From the NCBI GenBank assembly GCA_015522645.1, contig WALV01000069.1, forward strand, positions 1-42,015: DNA of 42,015 nt. The letters are read 5' to 3'. The stretch comes from Candidatus Tiamatella sp. GTDB lineage: Archaea > Thermoproteota > Thermoprotei_A > Sulfolobales > Acidilobaceae. The notes beneath the pieces were generated by a model. That model worked only from the letters and a program-made list of their open reading frames with translations, was not told the DNA's origin and did not search any database. Shown in pieces: positions 31,880 through 40,129 of the stretch. The first letter of the stretch is position 1, and the number at the start of each line of letters is the position of its first letter. The position numbers were made by a program, and so were the translations under genes.

Positions 31880-32851
31880 GTGGAGGACTCCTTCATTGGT
31901 CATTGTTCACGGTACTACAGTGACGAATACAGGTTTATAAAGATAAGAAGTATTAGTATCGAATACCACGAACAAGCAGAAGATGATTTAGGGGATAATC
32001 CTAAATTACTAGGCATAGTTCTTAAAAATCTCTCGTTACCGAGCCCGGATGAAGTACCTTTAGTTCATGGTATAGGTTTACTTGCTGACCACTTATCCTC
32101 ACAGGGTTACACGGTCTCTTTCTATGAATACGAACCTATAGATAAGAGTGTTGATAGGGCAGAGGAGCTTAAATCGATAGTGAAGCATCTTGATGAGACT
32201 AAAACGCCTACATTGATCATTATTCCCAAACTAATGAGTACTGTACTAGCTAGCCTAGCTGAAAATGAGGGAATCCCGGTATATCCACTGCTAAGCGTTA
32301 CTGTAAAACGCGATCTTGTGTTTTACTTACCGAAGACCTTCATCCCGGTTCTCCATTTTATCGTGAAGAGGAATAGTATGGCGAGTTATAGGAAGTATGA
32401 ATTGATGAAGCATCACGCACTGCAACTAGGTTTCAAGGTTACTAAAGAGAAACTGCTTAGTGGGAATGGCGAGATATTGGAATACCTGGAGAGGGAAGTG
32501 AGAAGTGAAGGGGTAAATGCGTTACTCAAAAATATACCCGTGACGCGGCTCTCTCTAACTGTACTAGCTACTCTGAGATGCTTGGGTAAATCTGATGTTG
32601 TTAAGCGAGAGAATATACCTTCAGGTGAAACAGAAACATTCCTCATAACATCTACCATACCAGGAACTCGTTTATTAGAGAAAATTAGGCCAGCGCTTGA
32701 TTCTATAGTGGAGACATACCTGAACTCTAGTGCATACCCGAAGGATGTGCCTTGGACTAGTATTACTAGGAATATTGTTGAAGGTTTAGAGAAAAGAGTA
32801 ATGGTTGAGATAGTAAAACTCTATAGGGCAGCCACTATTAATATTGACTAA
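31880..32851 (+). CDS. Uncharacterised 323-residue protein
   Basis: I do not recognise this soluble protein. Its first half alternates strands and helices in a Rossmann-like manner (LLGIVLKNLSL, GYTVSFYEYEP, TLIIIPKLMSTVLASL), its second half is more helical, and it has two cysteines. There are no membrane segments. GTG 31880 follows GGGTG at 9 bases. Codon use matches that of its neighbours. Its last 4 bases overlap the stop of the convergent gene at 32848, leaving no room for a terminator between them. Confidence 0.6.
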   Translation: MEDSFIGHCSRYYSDEYRFIKIRSISIEYHEQAEDDLGDNPKLLGIVLKNLSLPSPDEVPLVHGIGLLADHLSSQGYTVSFYEYEPIDKSVDRAEELKSIVKHLDETKTPTLIIIPKLMSTVLASLAENEGIPVYPLLSVTVKRDLVFYLPKTFIPVLHFIVKRNSMASYRKYELMKHHALQLGFKVTKEKLLSGNGEILEYLEREVRSEGVNALLKNIPVTRLSLTVLATLRCLGKSDVVKRENIPSGETETFLITSTIPGTRLLEKIRPALDSIVETYLNSSAYPKDVPWTSITRNIVEGLEKRVMVEIVKLYRAATINID

Positions 32852-33321
32852 GATTGCTTAGCAAGCGACTCATCGAATTTTAGTTCTAGTCTTCCGAGTT
32901 CTCCAAGCACTCTTTTTGCAAAGGCCTCTAAATGCCTTCTATAAACTCCTTTACTCCTAGCCTGTTTGAAAGCTATCTCCTCGACGACACTGTACTTCTT
33001 ATAGGTCTCGTTAAGAGTCTTCCATGGAATCCCTTTCAAGACTTCCGCATATTTTCCCTCAAATGGGAGGACTCCTTTCATCATTAGTACAGCTATAATA
33101 GGATAGCCAATATAGCCTCTATGGATAGTTCCATTATCGTCACTATAAACTGCCCCGGAGTTCAAGTCAACTATTACCGTGTATGTTTTCTCTCCCGTTG
33201 AGCTTTTCACTTTAGCGGTTACCTTAGAATCGTTTTCTTCAACGATTTCTACTCTACCGTCCGCAATACTTCCGAGGGCTTCAAATATTTTTATTCTAGG
33301 AGGCTTTGATAGGACAGGCAC
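32848..33321 (-). CDS. Uncharacterised 157-residue protein
   Basis: I do not recognise this protein. The N-terminal half contains a small beta sheet with a PepSY-like rhythm (GRVEIVEENDSKVTAKVKS, TYTVIVDLNSGAVYSDDNG, then a GYPIIAVLM helix), and the C-terminal half is helical and basic (KQARSKGVYRRHLEAFAKRVL). GTG 33330 falls inside the GAGGTG ribosome site; GTG 33321, 6 bases after it, is the better start and gives MPVLSKPPR. It is divergent from the fix cluster across about 140 bases. Confidence 0.6.
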   Translation of the reverse strand: MPVLSKPPRIKIFEALGSIADGRVEIVEENDSKVTAKVKSSTGEKTYTVIVDLNSGAVYSDDNGTIHRGYIGYPIIAVLMMKGVLPFEGKYAEVLKGIPWKTLNETYKKYSVVEEIAFKQARSKGVYRRHLEAFAKRVLGELGRLELKFDESLAKQS

Positions 33322-33415
33322 TCTAGACACCTCTCAATAATAATATTTGACTATCCACCATAAAAAGAAATCACGGTTTTGTACCTAAATTATCTACATT
33401 GGGTTGAAAAATCAA

Positions 33416-33430
33416 TTTATATATATAAAA
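33416..33430 (+). promoter_or_regulatory. TATA promoter of the fixCXAB cluster
   Basis: TTTATATATATAAAA is the strongest TATA element in the window, preceded by purines at the BRE position (GAAAAATC). It predicts a start near 33446-33453, so the mRNA would begin very close to the GGGGTG ribosome site and TTG 33460. Confidence 0.6.
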
Positions 33431-33459
33431 AGTTAATCCCCCCATGCGGGGTGTATGTT

Positions 33460-34746
33460 TTGGATGTGAAGAACAAGTGGGATGTAATCATCGTAGGAGC
33501 TGGTCCAGCCGGCTCTGCTGCAGGGTATATGTTAGCTAAGAAAGGCTTTAACGTCCTTATCCTTGAACGAGGAAGGCAACCCGGGTACAAAGAACTTTTC
33601 GGCGGCAGAGTCTATGCGGAACCGCTTAGAGAAATATATGGAAACGATTTAGAGAAGGCGCCTATTCATCGGTGGGTAAAAAGGGAAAAACTCAGCTTTG
33701 TAGATGGCAGTAAGCTTGTATCTATAGAATACCAGTCTGACACCTCTACTAGCTTTACAACTTACTTGCCTCAACTAGCTAGATGGATGGCAGATAAGGC
33801 CGGTGAAGCTGGTGCACTGTTAGTCGAGGAGGTTACGGTTGACAGGATAATATATAAGGACGGTAAAGTTATCGGGGTAGGAAGCGGTTCAGATGAGGTT
33901 TACGCTGATCTTGTTATAGATGCGGAAGGCGTGAATAGGCTTCTCCTAGAAGGGTTGGGTTTAGTCGTAAAACTACAACCTGAGCAAGTAGCTGTAGGGG
34001 CTAAGGAAACTATCAAACTAGGCGAGGACAAAATTAACGAAAGATTCGGGCTTAACAAAGAAGAAGGAATGGCTTGGCTCTTGATGGGAGGAATTACGGA
34101 CTACATTCCAGGAGGGGCTTTTATTTACACTAACAAGGATAGTGTAAGCATAGGTTTAGTCCTACATCTGGGACACGCTATAAAAGAAGTGAAAGACCAT
34201 ATAAGTCAAATGGTTGAGAAACTAAGATTACATCCCCAGCTCAGAAACTTATGGATAGATGGTGACATAATGGAATATGGAGGGCATCTTACACCGGAAG
34301 CCGGACCAGCTATGATGCCCAAAAAACTAGCTCTAAACGGGTTCCTAATAACAGGAGACGCTGGTGGGCTTCTACTCAACGTGGGCTACACGATAAGGGG
34401 AGTAGACTTTGCGGCCTATACTGGCTACCTAGCAGCGAAGGCGGCAATAGAAGCACATGATAAAGGAGGTTTCACTGAACAGAACCTGAAAGCCTATGAG
34501 AGCATGCTAAAGAATAGCTTCGTATATAAAGACCTGACGAGGTTGACTGGAATGCAAGACCTTTATAATGACCCGGGGATGTTCAAGGCTTTGCCTAAAC
34601 TAGCTGTAGGTACAGCTGCCAACGTCTTCGAAATAGATCTGGAAACGCCAGGAGTTTGGAACAGTTTTAACAAAGCGAGAAGGAATGCAGGTTTAGGCTT
34701 ACTCTCACTAGCCTGGAAAGGCTACAGGCTTATGAAGAAGATGTAG
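33460..34746 (+). CDS. fixC: FixC/EtfC-like flavoprotein, ETF-quinone oxidoreductase family
   Basis: A 428-residue FAD protein. It begins with the dinucleotide motif VIIVGAGPAGSAAGYMLAKKG and an acidic strand end VLILERG, has FGGRVYAEPL, then DLVIDAEGVNR, and ends with the FAD motif GFLITGDAGGLLLNVGYTIRGVDFA. In the EtfABCX complex this subunit carries electrons from ETF to quinone and works with FixX. The open frame reaches back to 33379, but the extra residues precede the GGGGTG site; TTG 33460, 6 bases after it, is the likely start (MDVKNKWDVIIVGAG). FixX follows after 13 bases. Confidence 0.92.
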   Translation: MDVKNKWDVIIVGAGPAGSAAGYMLAKKGFNVLILERGRQPGYKELFGGRVYAEPLREIYGNDLEKAPIHRWVKREKLSFVDGSKLVSIEYQSDTSTSFTTYLPQLARWMADKAGEAGALLVEEVTVDRIIYKDGKVIGVGSGSDEVYADLVIDAEGVNRLLLEGLGLVVKLQPEQVAVGAKETIKLGEDKINERFGLNKEEGMAWLLMGGITDYIPGGAFIYTNKDSVSIGLVLHLGHAIKEVKDHISQMVEKLRLHPQLRNLWIDGDIMEYGGHLTPEAGPAMMPKKLALNGFLITGDAGGLLLNVGYTIRGVDFAAYTGYLAAKAAIEAHDKGGFTEQNLKAYESMLKNSFVYKDLTRLTGMQDLYNDPGMFKALPKLAVGTAANVFEIDLETPGVWNSFNKARRNAGLGLLSLAWKGYRLMKKM

Positions 34747-34759
34747 GGGGTGGATGAGT

Positions 34760-35065
34760 TTGTCTCAAGATCAAGGTAAGACGGAAGTAAAACCCATGAA
34801 AATAGATGATATACTGCAAAGAGACGTATGGGATGTGGATCTCGAGCCGCATATAACTGTTGATTCGTCGAAGTGCGAGAAGTGTCCTACAAAGCCCTGT
34901 CTATACCTTTGCCCGGCAGGGTGCTATATTCTAGCCGGAGAAAAAGTGGTGTTCAGCTATGAGGGATGCGTTGAATGTGGAACGTGTAGAGTGATATGCC
35001 CTATGAACGCGATTACATGGCACTACCCTAAGAGCGGTAGAGGAATAATGTATAGGTTCACGTGA
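34760..35065 (+). CDS. fixX: FixX/EtfX ferredoxin-like protein
   Basis: A 101-residue ferredoxin-like partner of FixC. It has a C-x2-C-x4-C-x3-CP set (CEKCPTKPCLYLCP) and a classic C-x2-C-x2-C-x3-CP set (CVECGTCRVICP), then ITWHYPKSGRGIMYRFT, the closing phrase of FixX. It supplies one or two 4Fe-4S clusters for electron passage between FixC and quinone or ferredoxin. GGGGGTGG abuts ATG 34754, whereas TTG 34760 has the normal 7-base spacing and is preferred. fixA follows by 12 bases. Confidence 0.93.
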   Translation: MSQDQGKTEVKPMKIDDILQRDVWDVDLEPHITVDSSKCEKCPTKPCLYLCPAGCYILAGEKVVFSYEGCVECGTCRVICPMNAITWHYPKSGRGIMYRFT

Positions 35066-35077
35066 GAGGTGAGTTAG

Positions 35078-35881
35078 ATGAAAATTGTCCTGGGAATAAA
35101 ATGGGTACCAAATACACAGGCCGTTAGATTCGATCCCAAGACAGGTACTCTCATTAGAGAGGGGGTTCCCAGTATAGTTAACCCGCATGATCTGGATGCC
35201 ACTGAATTCGCGTTACAGTTAAAGGACAAATTCGGTGGGAGAATAACTGCAGTATCAATGGCACCTCCAGCGGCTATTATGGGTTTACAGCATGTAATAG
35301 GAATGGGTGTAGACGACGGTATACTAGCGAGTGATAGAGCATTTGCTGGTGCAGATACTTTAGCTACTAGCTATGTCTTAGCAAAGGTTATAGAGAAAAT
35401 CGGTGGTGTAGACCTAGTAGTTTTCGGCCAGGAAACTATAGACTCAAGCACTGCTCATATAGGAGCACAAGTAGCAAGCTGGCTTAAACTACCCTATGTG
35501 TATTATGTGGAAAAACTAGTTAACTATGACGAAAAGAAGAAGGAGATAGCATTCCTAAGGAAGCTGGAGGATAGAGAGGAAGTCTATAGGATTAAGCTTC
35601 CTGCTGTAATATCGGTTGCAATGCACAGTCAGAAACCCCGTCCCGTGAGGATGTCCTATAAGATAATGGCGAAACTCGAGAACCCCATTCAAATATGGAC
35701 CAACAAGGAAATGGGATTGGATCCTAGGTGTATAGGATTAAAGGGAAGCCCAACCATAGTAGGCGGCATCACGTGGACCCCTGAAGTTCCTAGGAAGAAA
35801 GAGGTATTCCAGGGAGATCCTAAAGAGGCGGTGAAATGGTTGATTGATAAGCTCAAAGAAGAGGGTGTCATCCCATTCTAG
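35078..35881 (+). CDS. fixA: Electron transfer flavoprotein beta subunit (FixA)
   Basis: A 267-residue ETF beta subunit. Family marks are KIVLGIKWVPNT at the start, AVSMAPPAA, GVDDGILASDRAFAGADTLATSYVLA (nucleotide contact) and the VFGQETIDSSTAHIGAQVASWLKLPYV signature. With FixB it forms the FAD-containing heterodimer; in EtfABCX complexes from Pyrobaculum and Thermotoga it binds NADH and bifurcates electrons to quinone and ferredoxin. ATG 35078 has GGTG at 5 bases. Twelve bases separate it from fixB. Confidence 0.95.
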   Translation: MKIVLGIKWVPNTQAVRFDPKTGTLIREGVPSIVNPHDLDATEFALQLKDKFGGRITAVSMAPPAAIMGLQHVIGMGVDDGILASDRAFAGADTLATSYVLAKVIEKIGGVDLVVFGQETIDSSTAHIGAQVASWLKLPYVYYVEKLVNYDEKKKEIAFLRKLEDREEVYRIKLPAVISVAMHSQKPRPVRMSYKIMAKLENPIQIWTNKEMGLDPRCIGLKGSPTIVGGITWTPEVPRKKEVFQGDPKEAVKWLIDKLKEEGVIPF

Positions 35882-35893
35882 AGGTGGTGAACC

Positions 35894-36973
35894 GTGAGTT
35901 TTGATCCTTCCGCGAGGAAAAAGAAGAAGGTTGACTGTGGAAAACTTTGCCCAGAGTGGGAGTGCAGGCAGCCCGGGGAATTTGAGGGAATATGGGTTAT
36001 AGGGGAAATCGAAGACGGCCAGATACACGAGGCCAGCCTCCAGATGTTAACTCCAGCGAGGAATATTGCCGAGAAACTGCAGACGTGGATAGAGGGGGTT
36101 CTTATAGGAGGGGATAAGGAGGCTCTCGAGAAGGCGGCGAAGGAGGTAATCTATCATGGAGCCGATAAAGTACGCATAATATATCACCCAGATCTAAAGG
36201 TTTATAGCGCTGATCAATACGCTCTCGTCCTCTCTGAAGAGGCTAAGCGGGTTAAGCCTGAAGTAATATTTGTAGCTGCTACTTTAAGGGGAAGGGAATT
36301 CGGGCCTTACATAGCGAATACACTGAGAGCTGGTATAACAGCGGACTGCACAAACTTCGATGTCGACATGAAAACAGGAGACGTTGTGATGATAAGACCT
36401 CCCTTCGGAGCTATAATGCTTGCACACATTAAAACACCGACACGCAGGCCTCAGATGGGAACAGCTAGACCTAACGTCTTCCCTATACCGGAGAGGGATG
36501 AAAGTAGAACAGGGGAAATAACTTGGATAGAATTAGAAAGTATTCCTCAGAGAAGAGCATTCCTAGAAGAAGTAACGATTATTCCCCAGACAGAATTGCC
36601 GATAGAAAAAGCGGATTACCTAGTCTCGGGTGGAAGAGGGGTTGCTACAAAAGAACTATGGAGTCTCTTAGAAGAACTAGCTAAAGAAATGGGCGCTGTC
36701 GTAGCCGGTTCTAGAAAAGCCGTGGATATGGGGTTCATACCCCATGAGAAACAGGTGGGTCAAACGGGTAAAACAGTGAAACCTAAACTATATATTGCGG
36801 TAGGTATAAGTGGAGCCGCGCAACACACATTCGGTATAAGGGAGGCAGGTATCGTTGTAGCTATTAATAAAGACCCGGAGGCACCTATTTTCAAGGCATC
36901 CGACTATGGAATAGTAGGTGATGCAAAGGAAGTACTTCCATTGCTTATCGAGGAAATTAAGAAGCTAAAGTAG
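35894..36973 (+). CDS. fixB: Electron transfer flavoprotein alpha subunit (FixB)
   Basis: A 359-residue ETF alpha subunit. The C-terminal FAD domain shows VSGGRGVATKELW, GSRKAVDMGFIPHEKQVGQTGK and LYIAVGISGAAQHTFGI...VVAINKDPEAPIF, all standard. The N-terminus carries an unusual extension of about 30 residues that is highly basic, then CGKLCPEWECRQ with three close cysteines, not part of the usual ETF alpha fold and possibly a metal or cluster site. GTG 35894 follows GGTGGTG at 6 bases. It is the last gene of the cluster; T-rich stretches follow the stop. Confidence 0.95.
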   Translation: MSFDPSARKKKKVDCGKLCPEWECRQPGEFEGIWVIGEIEDGQIHEASLQMLTPARNIAEKLQTWIEGVLIGGDKEALEKAAKEVIYHGADKVRIIYHPDLKVYSADQYALVLSEEAKRVKPEVIFVAATLRGREFGPYIANTLRAGITADCTNFDVDMKTGDVVMIRPPFGAIMLAHIKTPTRRPQMGTARPNVFPIPERDESRTGEITWIELESIPQRRAFLEEVTIIPQTELPIEKADYLVSGGRGVATKELWSLLEELAKEMGAVVAGSRKAVDMGFIPHEKQVGQTGKTVKPKLYIAVGISGAAQHTFGIREAGIVVAINKDPEAPIFKASDYGIVGDAKEVLPLLIEEIKKLK

Positions 36974-37003
36974 CAGCCAAGTAACTCTAGCTCATAACTT
37001 TGA

Positions 37004-37031
37004 TTTTTGACGTTTAATTAGTCACTTTTTT
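37004..37031 (+). terminator. T-rich terminator after fixB
   Basis: Two T runs (TTTTT at 37004-37008 and TTTTTT at 37026-37031) follow the fixB stop by 30-60 bases without a hairpin, the usual archaeal terminator form, and just before the next gene's promoter. Confidence 0.5.
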
Positions 37032-37040
37032 ATCCTGCCA

Positions 37041-37052
37041 GATTATATATAC
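37041..37052 (+). promoter_or_regulatory. TATA promoter of the ArsB/NhaD-type transporter
   Basis: GATTATATATAC lies about 50 bases before GTG 37096, predicting a start near 37072 and a leader carrying GGTG at 37084-37087. Confidence 0.5.
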
Positions 37053-37095
37053 ACTAGTCGCGTTAATCGAGTGATACCTAGATAGGTGCCTTAGA

Positions 37096-38415
37096 GTGAT
37101 TGATATAGCGCTAGTAATTTTCGTTGTTACTATAGGCTTCATAATATGGGGAATTATAGATAGAAGTCTCGTAGCTCTTCTAGGAGCACTGTTACTGGGT
37201 TTAACCGGAATTCTTTCTCTCGAGGATGCGGTTCACTATGTGGATTGGGATGTTGTATCTATTCTCTTGGGAATGTGGATTATTGCGGAATACTTATCTG
37301 GTGCAGGGGTATCTAACCTCATCATAGAATGGGCGTCCAAGAAATCCAAGGGGTTCCTGGGTTTCTTAATGATAGTAGCAATCATAGCAGGATTCCTAAG
37401 TTTATTTGTTGATAACGTGTTGATCGTCGTATTATTCGGCGGAATAGTTGCCAAGACGTCGAAGAAAGCAGGTATAGATCCTTTGCTACCTGTTATTTTA
37501 GTCTCGCTGAACGCTAACTTTATGGGCACTGCATTATTACTGGGAGATTTGCCTCCGCAATTATTGCATAGTGTGGCAGGGGCAGAGTTTAATGACTTCA
37601 TATGGATAAACGGTAGACCCTCCAGTTTTCCTCTATTGACTCTAACATATTTAATATTGAACTATCTCATCTACCTTTGGCTCAAAAGGAGAGTTACCCC
37701 TGGAGAAAGTCTTGATATCTCTGTTTCAGTTGACGAGTTCCATGTTAGAAGAGGGCAATTATGGGCGTCGATAATCATATTTGCAATCACTATAATAGGC
37801 ATGGCTTTCAGGCAGGGAATATCAAACTTACTTGGCTTCAATGTAAAACTAGGAGAAATAGCGCTGGCTGGGGGATTAATAATGGCGGCCATAGCTGAAG
37901 TAGGTAGAGTTCTGAAAAGAGACTATGAAAGCTTCAACGAGATCTCAAGTAGAATCGAGTGGAACGCACTCATCTTCTATATTAGCCTATTCATACTAGT
38001 AGGCGGCTTAGTTAAAACAGGTTTCATAGATGAAGCTGCCAAGAGGATGATATCACTTGCAACGGGACACGAGCTCCTTTACTCGTATTCAATATTATAC
38101 TGGTTCACGGGTTTATCGGCTACAATAATAGAGCATGACGCATTAATCCTATCCCTGTTCAATATAATTAAGGATCTCTCCCTTCATACGGGGCTGAATC
38201 CATGGCCGTTATATTGGAGTATAGCATGGGCTGGAACATTGGGTAGTAATGCAACGATGGCTGGTGCACCGGCAATATTTGTCGGAGTATCTATAGCTAC
38301 TAGAGTCTCTGGGAGAAAGTACACTGGATTCCAGATACTCAAGTATACGTTACCATATACTATGATCTCTCTAGTTATACAGTATATTGTGTCTATACCT
38401 GTTTGGGCGCATTAA
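37096..38415 (+). CDS. ArsB/NhaD-type (ion transporter superfamily) permease
   Basis: A 439-residue membrane protein with about 11-12 helices. FVDNVLIVVLFGGIVAK and, after it, NFMGTALLLGDLPPQLL correspond to the paired re-entrant regions of ArsB/NhaD/SLC13 carriers (GTATLIGDPPN in ArsB). A second inverted-repeat half follows, with IEHDALILSLFNII and GTLGSNATMAGAPA. It could export arsenite, exchange sodium for protons or import dicarboxylates; no ArsA or ArsR is adjacent. GTG 37096 has GGTG at 8 bases. Its own promoter separates it from the fix cluster, so a functional link is only positional. Confidence 0.85.
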   Translation: MIDIALVIFVVTIGFIIWGIIDRSLVALLGALLLGLTGILSLEDAVHYVDWDVVSILLGMWIIAEYLSGAGVSNLIIEWASKKSKGFLGFLMIVAIIAGFLSLFVDNVLIVVLFGGIVAKTSKKAGIDPLLPVILVSLNANFMGTALLLGDLPPQLLHSVAGAEFNDFIWINGRPSSFPLLTLTYLILNYLIYLWLKRRVTPGESLDISVSVDEFHVRRGQLWASIIIFAITIIGMAFRQGISNLLGFNVKLGEIALAGGLIMAAIAEVGRVLKRDYESFNEISSRIEWNALIFYISLFILVGGLVKTGFIDEAAKRMISLATGHELLYSYSILYWFTGLSATIIEHDALILSLFNIIKDLSLHTGLNPWPLYWSIAWAGTLGSNATMAGAPAIFVGVSIATRVSGRKYTGFQILKYTLPYTMISLVIQYIVSIPVWAH

Positions 38416-38543
38416 ATGTAGTTTGCGAGTTTAATTTCAATGTGAAACATATTTACTACAATATTATTATGAACTCTTGGTTGAGGAGCAAGCATTGCCA
38501 GGTCAATCTATTTTATCTCTCTGTGACTAAATAACAATAAATC

Positions 38544-38613
38544 GAGTGGACCCTGGTCCCGTACGAATTGACCCCGCGTCCTCGGGGATAAGTGTGTACG
38601 GGGCGGGTCACTC
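38544..38613. other. Long GC-rich stem-loop element between convergent genes
   Basis: This 70-base stretch folds into one extended hairpin: 38544-38548 with 38609-38613, 38550-38553 with 38605-38608 (one bulged G), nine continuous pairs 38556-38564 with 38596-38604, an internal loop, then 38572-38576 with 38583-38587. It follows the stop of the leftward winged-helix gene by 6 bases and lies about 130 bases after the rightward transporter. It may be a 3' end structure for the leftward operon or a small RNA: a TATA-like TCTATTTTATC at 38507-38517 would start a rightward transcript at its edge. No ACA or C/D boxes are present, so the class is unknown. Confidence 0.5.
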
Positions 38614-38619
38614 CCGGCT

Positions 38620-38907
38620 CTACTCATCTTCCTTGACCAGTCGTCTACCTTTATCAGTTATGGTGTAGATAGTAATTCTCCCAGTCCCAGACGGGCATGA
38701 CCCACCGCATATTCCTTTCAAAGGGCATGAATCGCATGATTTGCCTTGCTCAAAGGTCATTCTTTTAATGTAACCCTCTGCTTCAAGCCTAGCTAGTAAC
38801 ACGTATACTCTGGACTGTTTTACACCTGATTCCCTAGCTATAAGATTGGGGCTTATATAACGGCGTTTATATAAATAGACAAGGAGCCTCTTCATTTCCT
38901 CTTCCAA
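38620..38907 (-). CDS. Winged-helix regulator with a four-cysteine cluster
   Basis: A 95-residue protein: winged-helix residues 5-50 (NLIARESGVKQSRVYVLLARLEAEGYIKR), then four cysteines C58-x2-C61-x5-C67-x3-C71 in the wing, and a closing strand ITIYTITDKGRRL. The layout recalls FeoC and IscR-type wings that hold an Fe-S cluster, and fits a redox- or iron-sensing transcription factor; zinc is the alternative. TTG 38907 follows GAGG at 9 bases. It is the third gene of a leftward set with the cupin and DUF1614 genes, 23 bases after the latter. Confidence 0.75.
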   Translation of the reverse strand: MEEEMKRLLVYLYKRRYISPNLIARESGVKQSRVYVLLARLEAEGYIKRMTFEQGKSCDSCPLKGICGGSCPSGTGRITIYTITDKGRRLVKEDE

Positions 38908-38930
38908 CGCCAGTAGCCTCCTACAATTCG

Positions 38931-39686
38931 TTAAGCGAAAAGCATGCCAAGTGTAACGGCTAGTGCTCCCGACAAATAAATCCCGTCAAAAACACCTGCA
39001 CCACCAATGCTTATTAAAGGTGCATTTATACGGTCTTTATTTTTCATCAATCTTAGAACGTCCGCTCCTAATAAGCTACCAAAGCTGGCTCCGACATATG
39101 CTGGAATAAATATGGGCCCTTGGTTTAGAGCGGGAATAGAAGTTGCAAGTGAAACTAAAGCTATGCCAAGTCCGGGAGCGGCAATACCGACACCGGGTAT
39201 AACGCGGGATGATAGATAAGTGTAGATAGTTGTAACTATTATTGATGCAAAAGTGGTATATAACACGATATGATTCCCCATTAGAATAGTTGAATATACA
39301 AATACTATTCCAACTAATACTGGGACAACGGCTCCTCCTAGGTTAATAGCAACAATAGTTTCCTGTTCAGCTATACTGACCCGCGGTATTGGTATAGGTA
39401 TTCCCCAATAAATAATGTAATCTATTGAGGCTACCTGTCCTCTGGTTCTGAAGCTCCCGATTCTAATGTTAATGAAACTAAGTATAGGGCTGATGCTTAG
39501 GAGAAACATGGACAGCAGTATTAGTCCCTTAGTTAGTATGTTGATATTTCCTTGGAGCCAATGGAATAGATACGCTGGAGTTATTGCCATTATATAAGCT
39601 ATGGGTATAGCTAGGAATAAATAGAATGGTAAAAGAAACCAGTGGAATGGGAGATAGATTATAATTCTCTTATGTTTAGCTTCTAA
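38931..39686 (-). CDS. DUF1614-like membrane protein without a canonical start codon
   Basis: Residues from ATG 39590 onward give a membrane protein of the DUF1614 kind (NLGGAVVPVLVG, ISIGGAGVFDGIYLSGALAV). The frame, however, stays open 33 codons further upstream to TGA 39692-39690, and these codons encode a basic start (LEAKHKRIIIYLPFHW) and the missing first half of a membrane helix, so ATG 39590 would cut the helix in two. No ATG, GTG or TTG occurs in that stretch. GAGGTG at 39698-39693, overlapping the cupin stop, lies 6 bases before TTA 39686, which I mark as the presumed start. About six or seven membrane helices. Function unknown. Confidence 0.7.
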   Translation of the reverse strand, partial: LEAKHKRIIIYLPFHWFLLPFYLFLAIPIAYIMAITPAYLFHWLQGNINILTKGLILLSMFLLSISPILSFINIRIGSFRTRGQVASIDYIIYWGIPIPIPRVSIAEQETIVAINLGGAVVPVLVGIVFVYSTILMGNHIVLYTTFASIIVTTIYTYLSSRVIPGVGIAAPGLGIALVSLATSIPALNQGPIFIPAYVGASFGSLLGADVLRLMKNKDRINAPLISIGGAGVFDGIYLSGALAVTLGMLFA

Positions 39687-39696
39687 AACTCACACC

Positions 39697-40095
39697 TCAA
39701 CATTTCTCTATTGGTTTATCCTCTTGAACACTTGGTTTGTTCGGTATTGTGCAAATGATTTCCCAGGGGCCTAGACCAGTGTTCCAGTATTCATGTACAA
39801 TGTTGGGGGGCACGTAGATGAAGTATCCCTCTCCTACGGTATAGTGTTTTTCACCTATTCTCACTACACCTTCCCCTTTCACAACAAATATCTCGTGTTC
39901 CCATGGGTGGTTATGTGCGTTAATGTGGCCGTTGGGTCCTATTCTAAAGTAACGCATTGCATAAGTTGGTGCCCCGTCTTTTTCAGAAATAAGCCAACGG
40001 ATCGTTGTTCTTGTTCCCATTTTCTCGGAAACCTTTTCCTCATCGACTTCAGTATAGTGCATGACCTTTGCTCCACAGGGATCAGGCTTATCCAT
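39697..40095 (-). CDS. Cupin-domain protein
   Basis: A 132-residue single cupin. Metal ligands fit H61, H63, E68 and H101: HINAHNHPWEHEIFVVKGEG is cupin motif 1 and YVPPNIVHEYWN motif 2. Small cupins of this sort serve as enzymes or ligand-binding domains; the family member cannot be identified further. ATG 40095 has no ribosome site and a TATA box (40130-40144) about 40 bases away, so a short leader is expected. Its stop codon overlaps the GAGGTG site of the DUF1614-like gene, showing translational coupling in a three-gene operon ending in the cysteine-cluster regulator. Confidence 0.85.
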   Translation of the reverse strand: MDKPDPCGAKVMHYTEVDEEKVSEKMGTRTTIRWLISEKDGAPTYAMRYFRIGPNGHINAHNHPWEHEIFVVKGEGVVRIGEKHYTVGEGYFIYVPPNIVHEYWNTGLGPWEIICTIPNKPSVQEDKPIEKC

Positions 40096-40129
40096 TTTTA
40101 AAACGCCTCAATTTTAGTATGGATATGCT

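Noticed and set aside
33437-33453. CCCC-ATGC-GGGG hairpin that would hide the fixC ribosome site
   Set aside because: The TATA box predicts transcription starting near 33446-33453, so the left arm is probably not in the mRNA.
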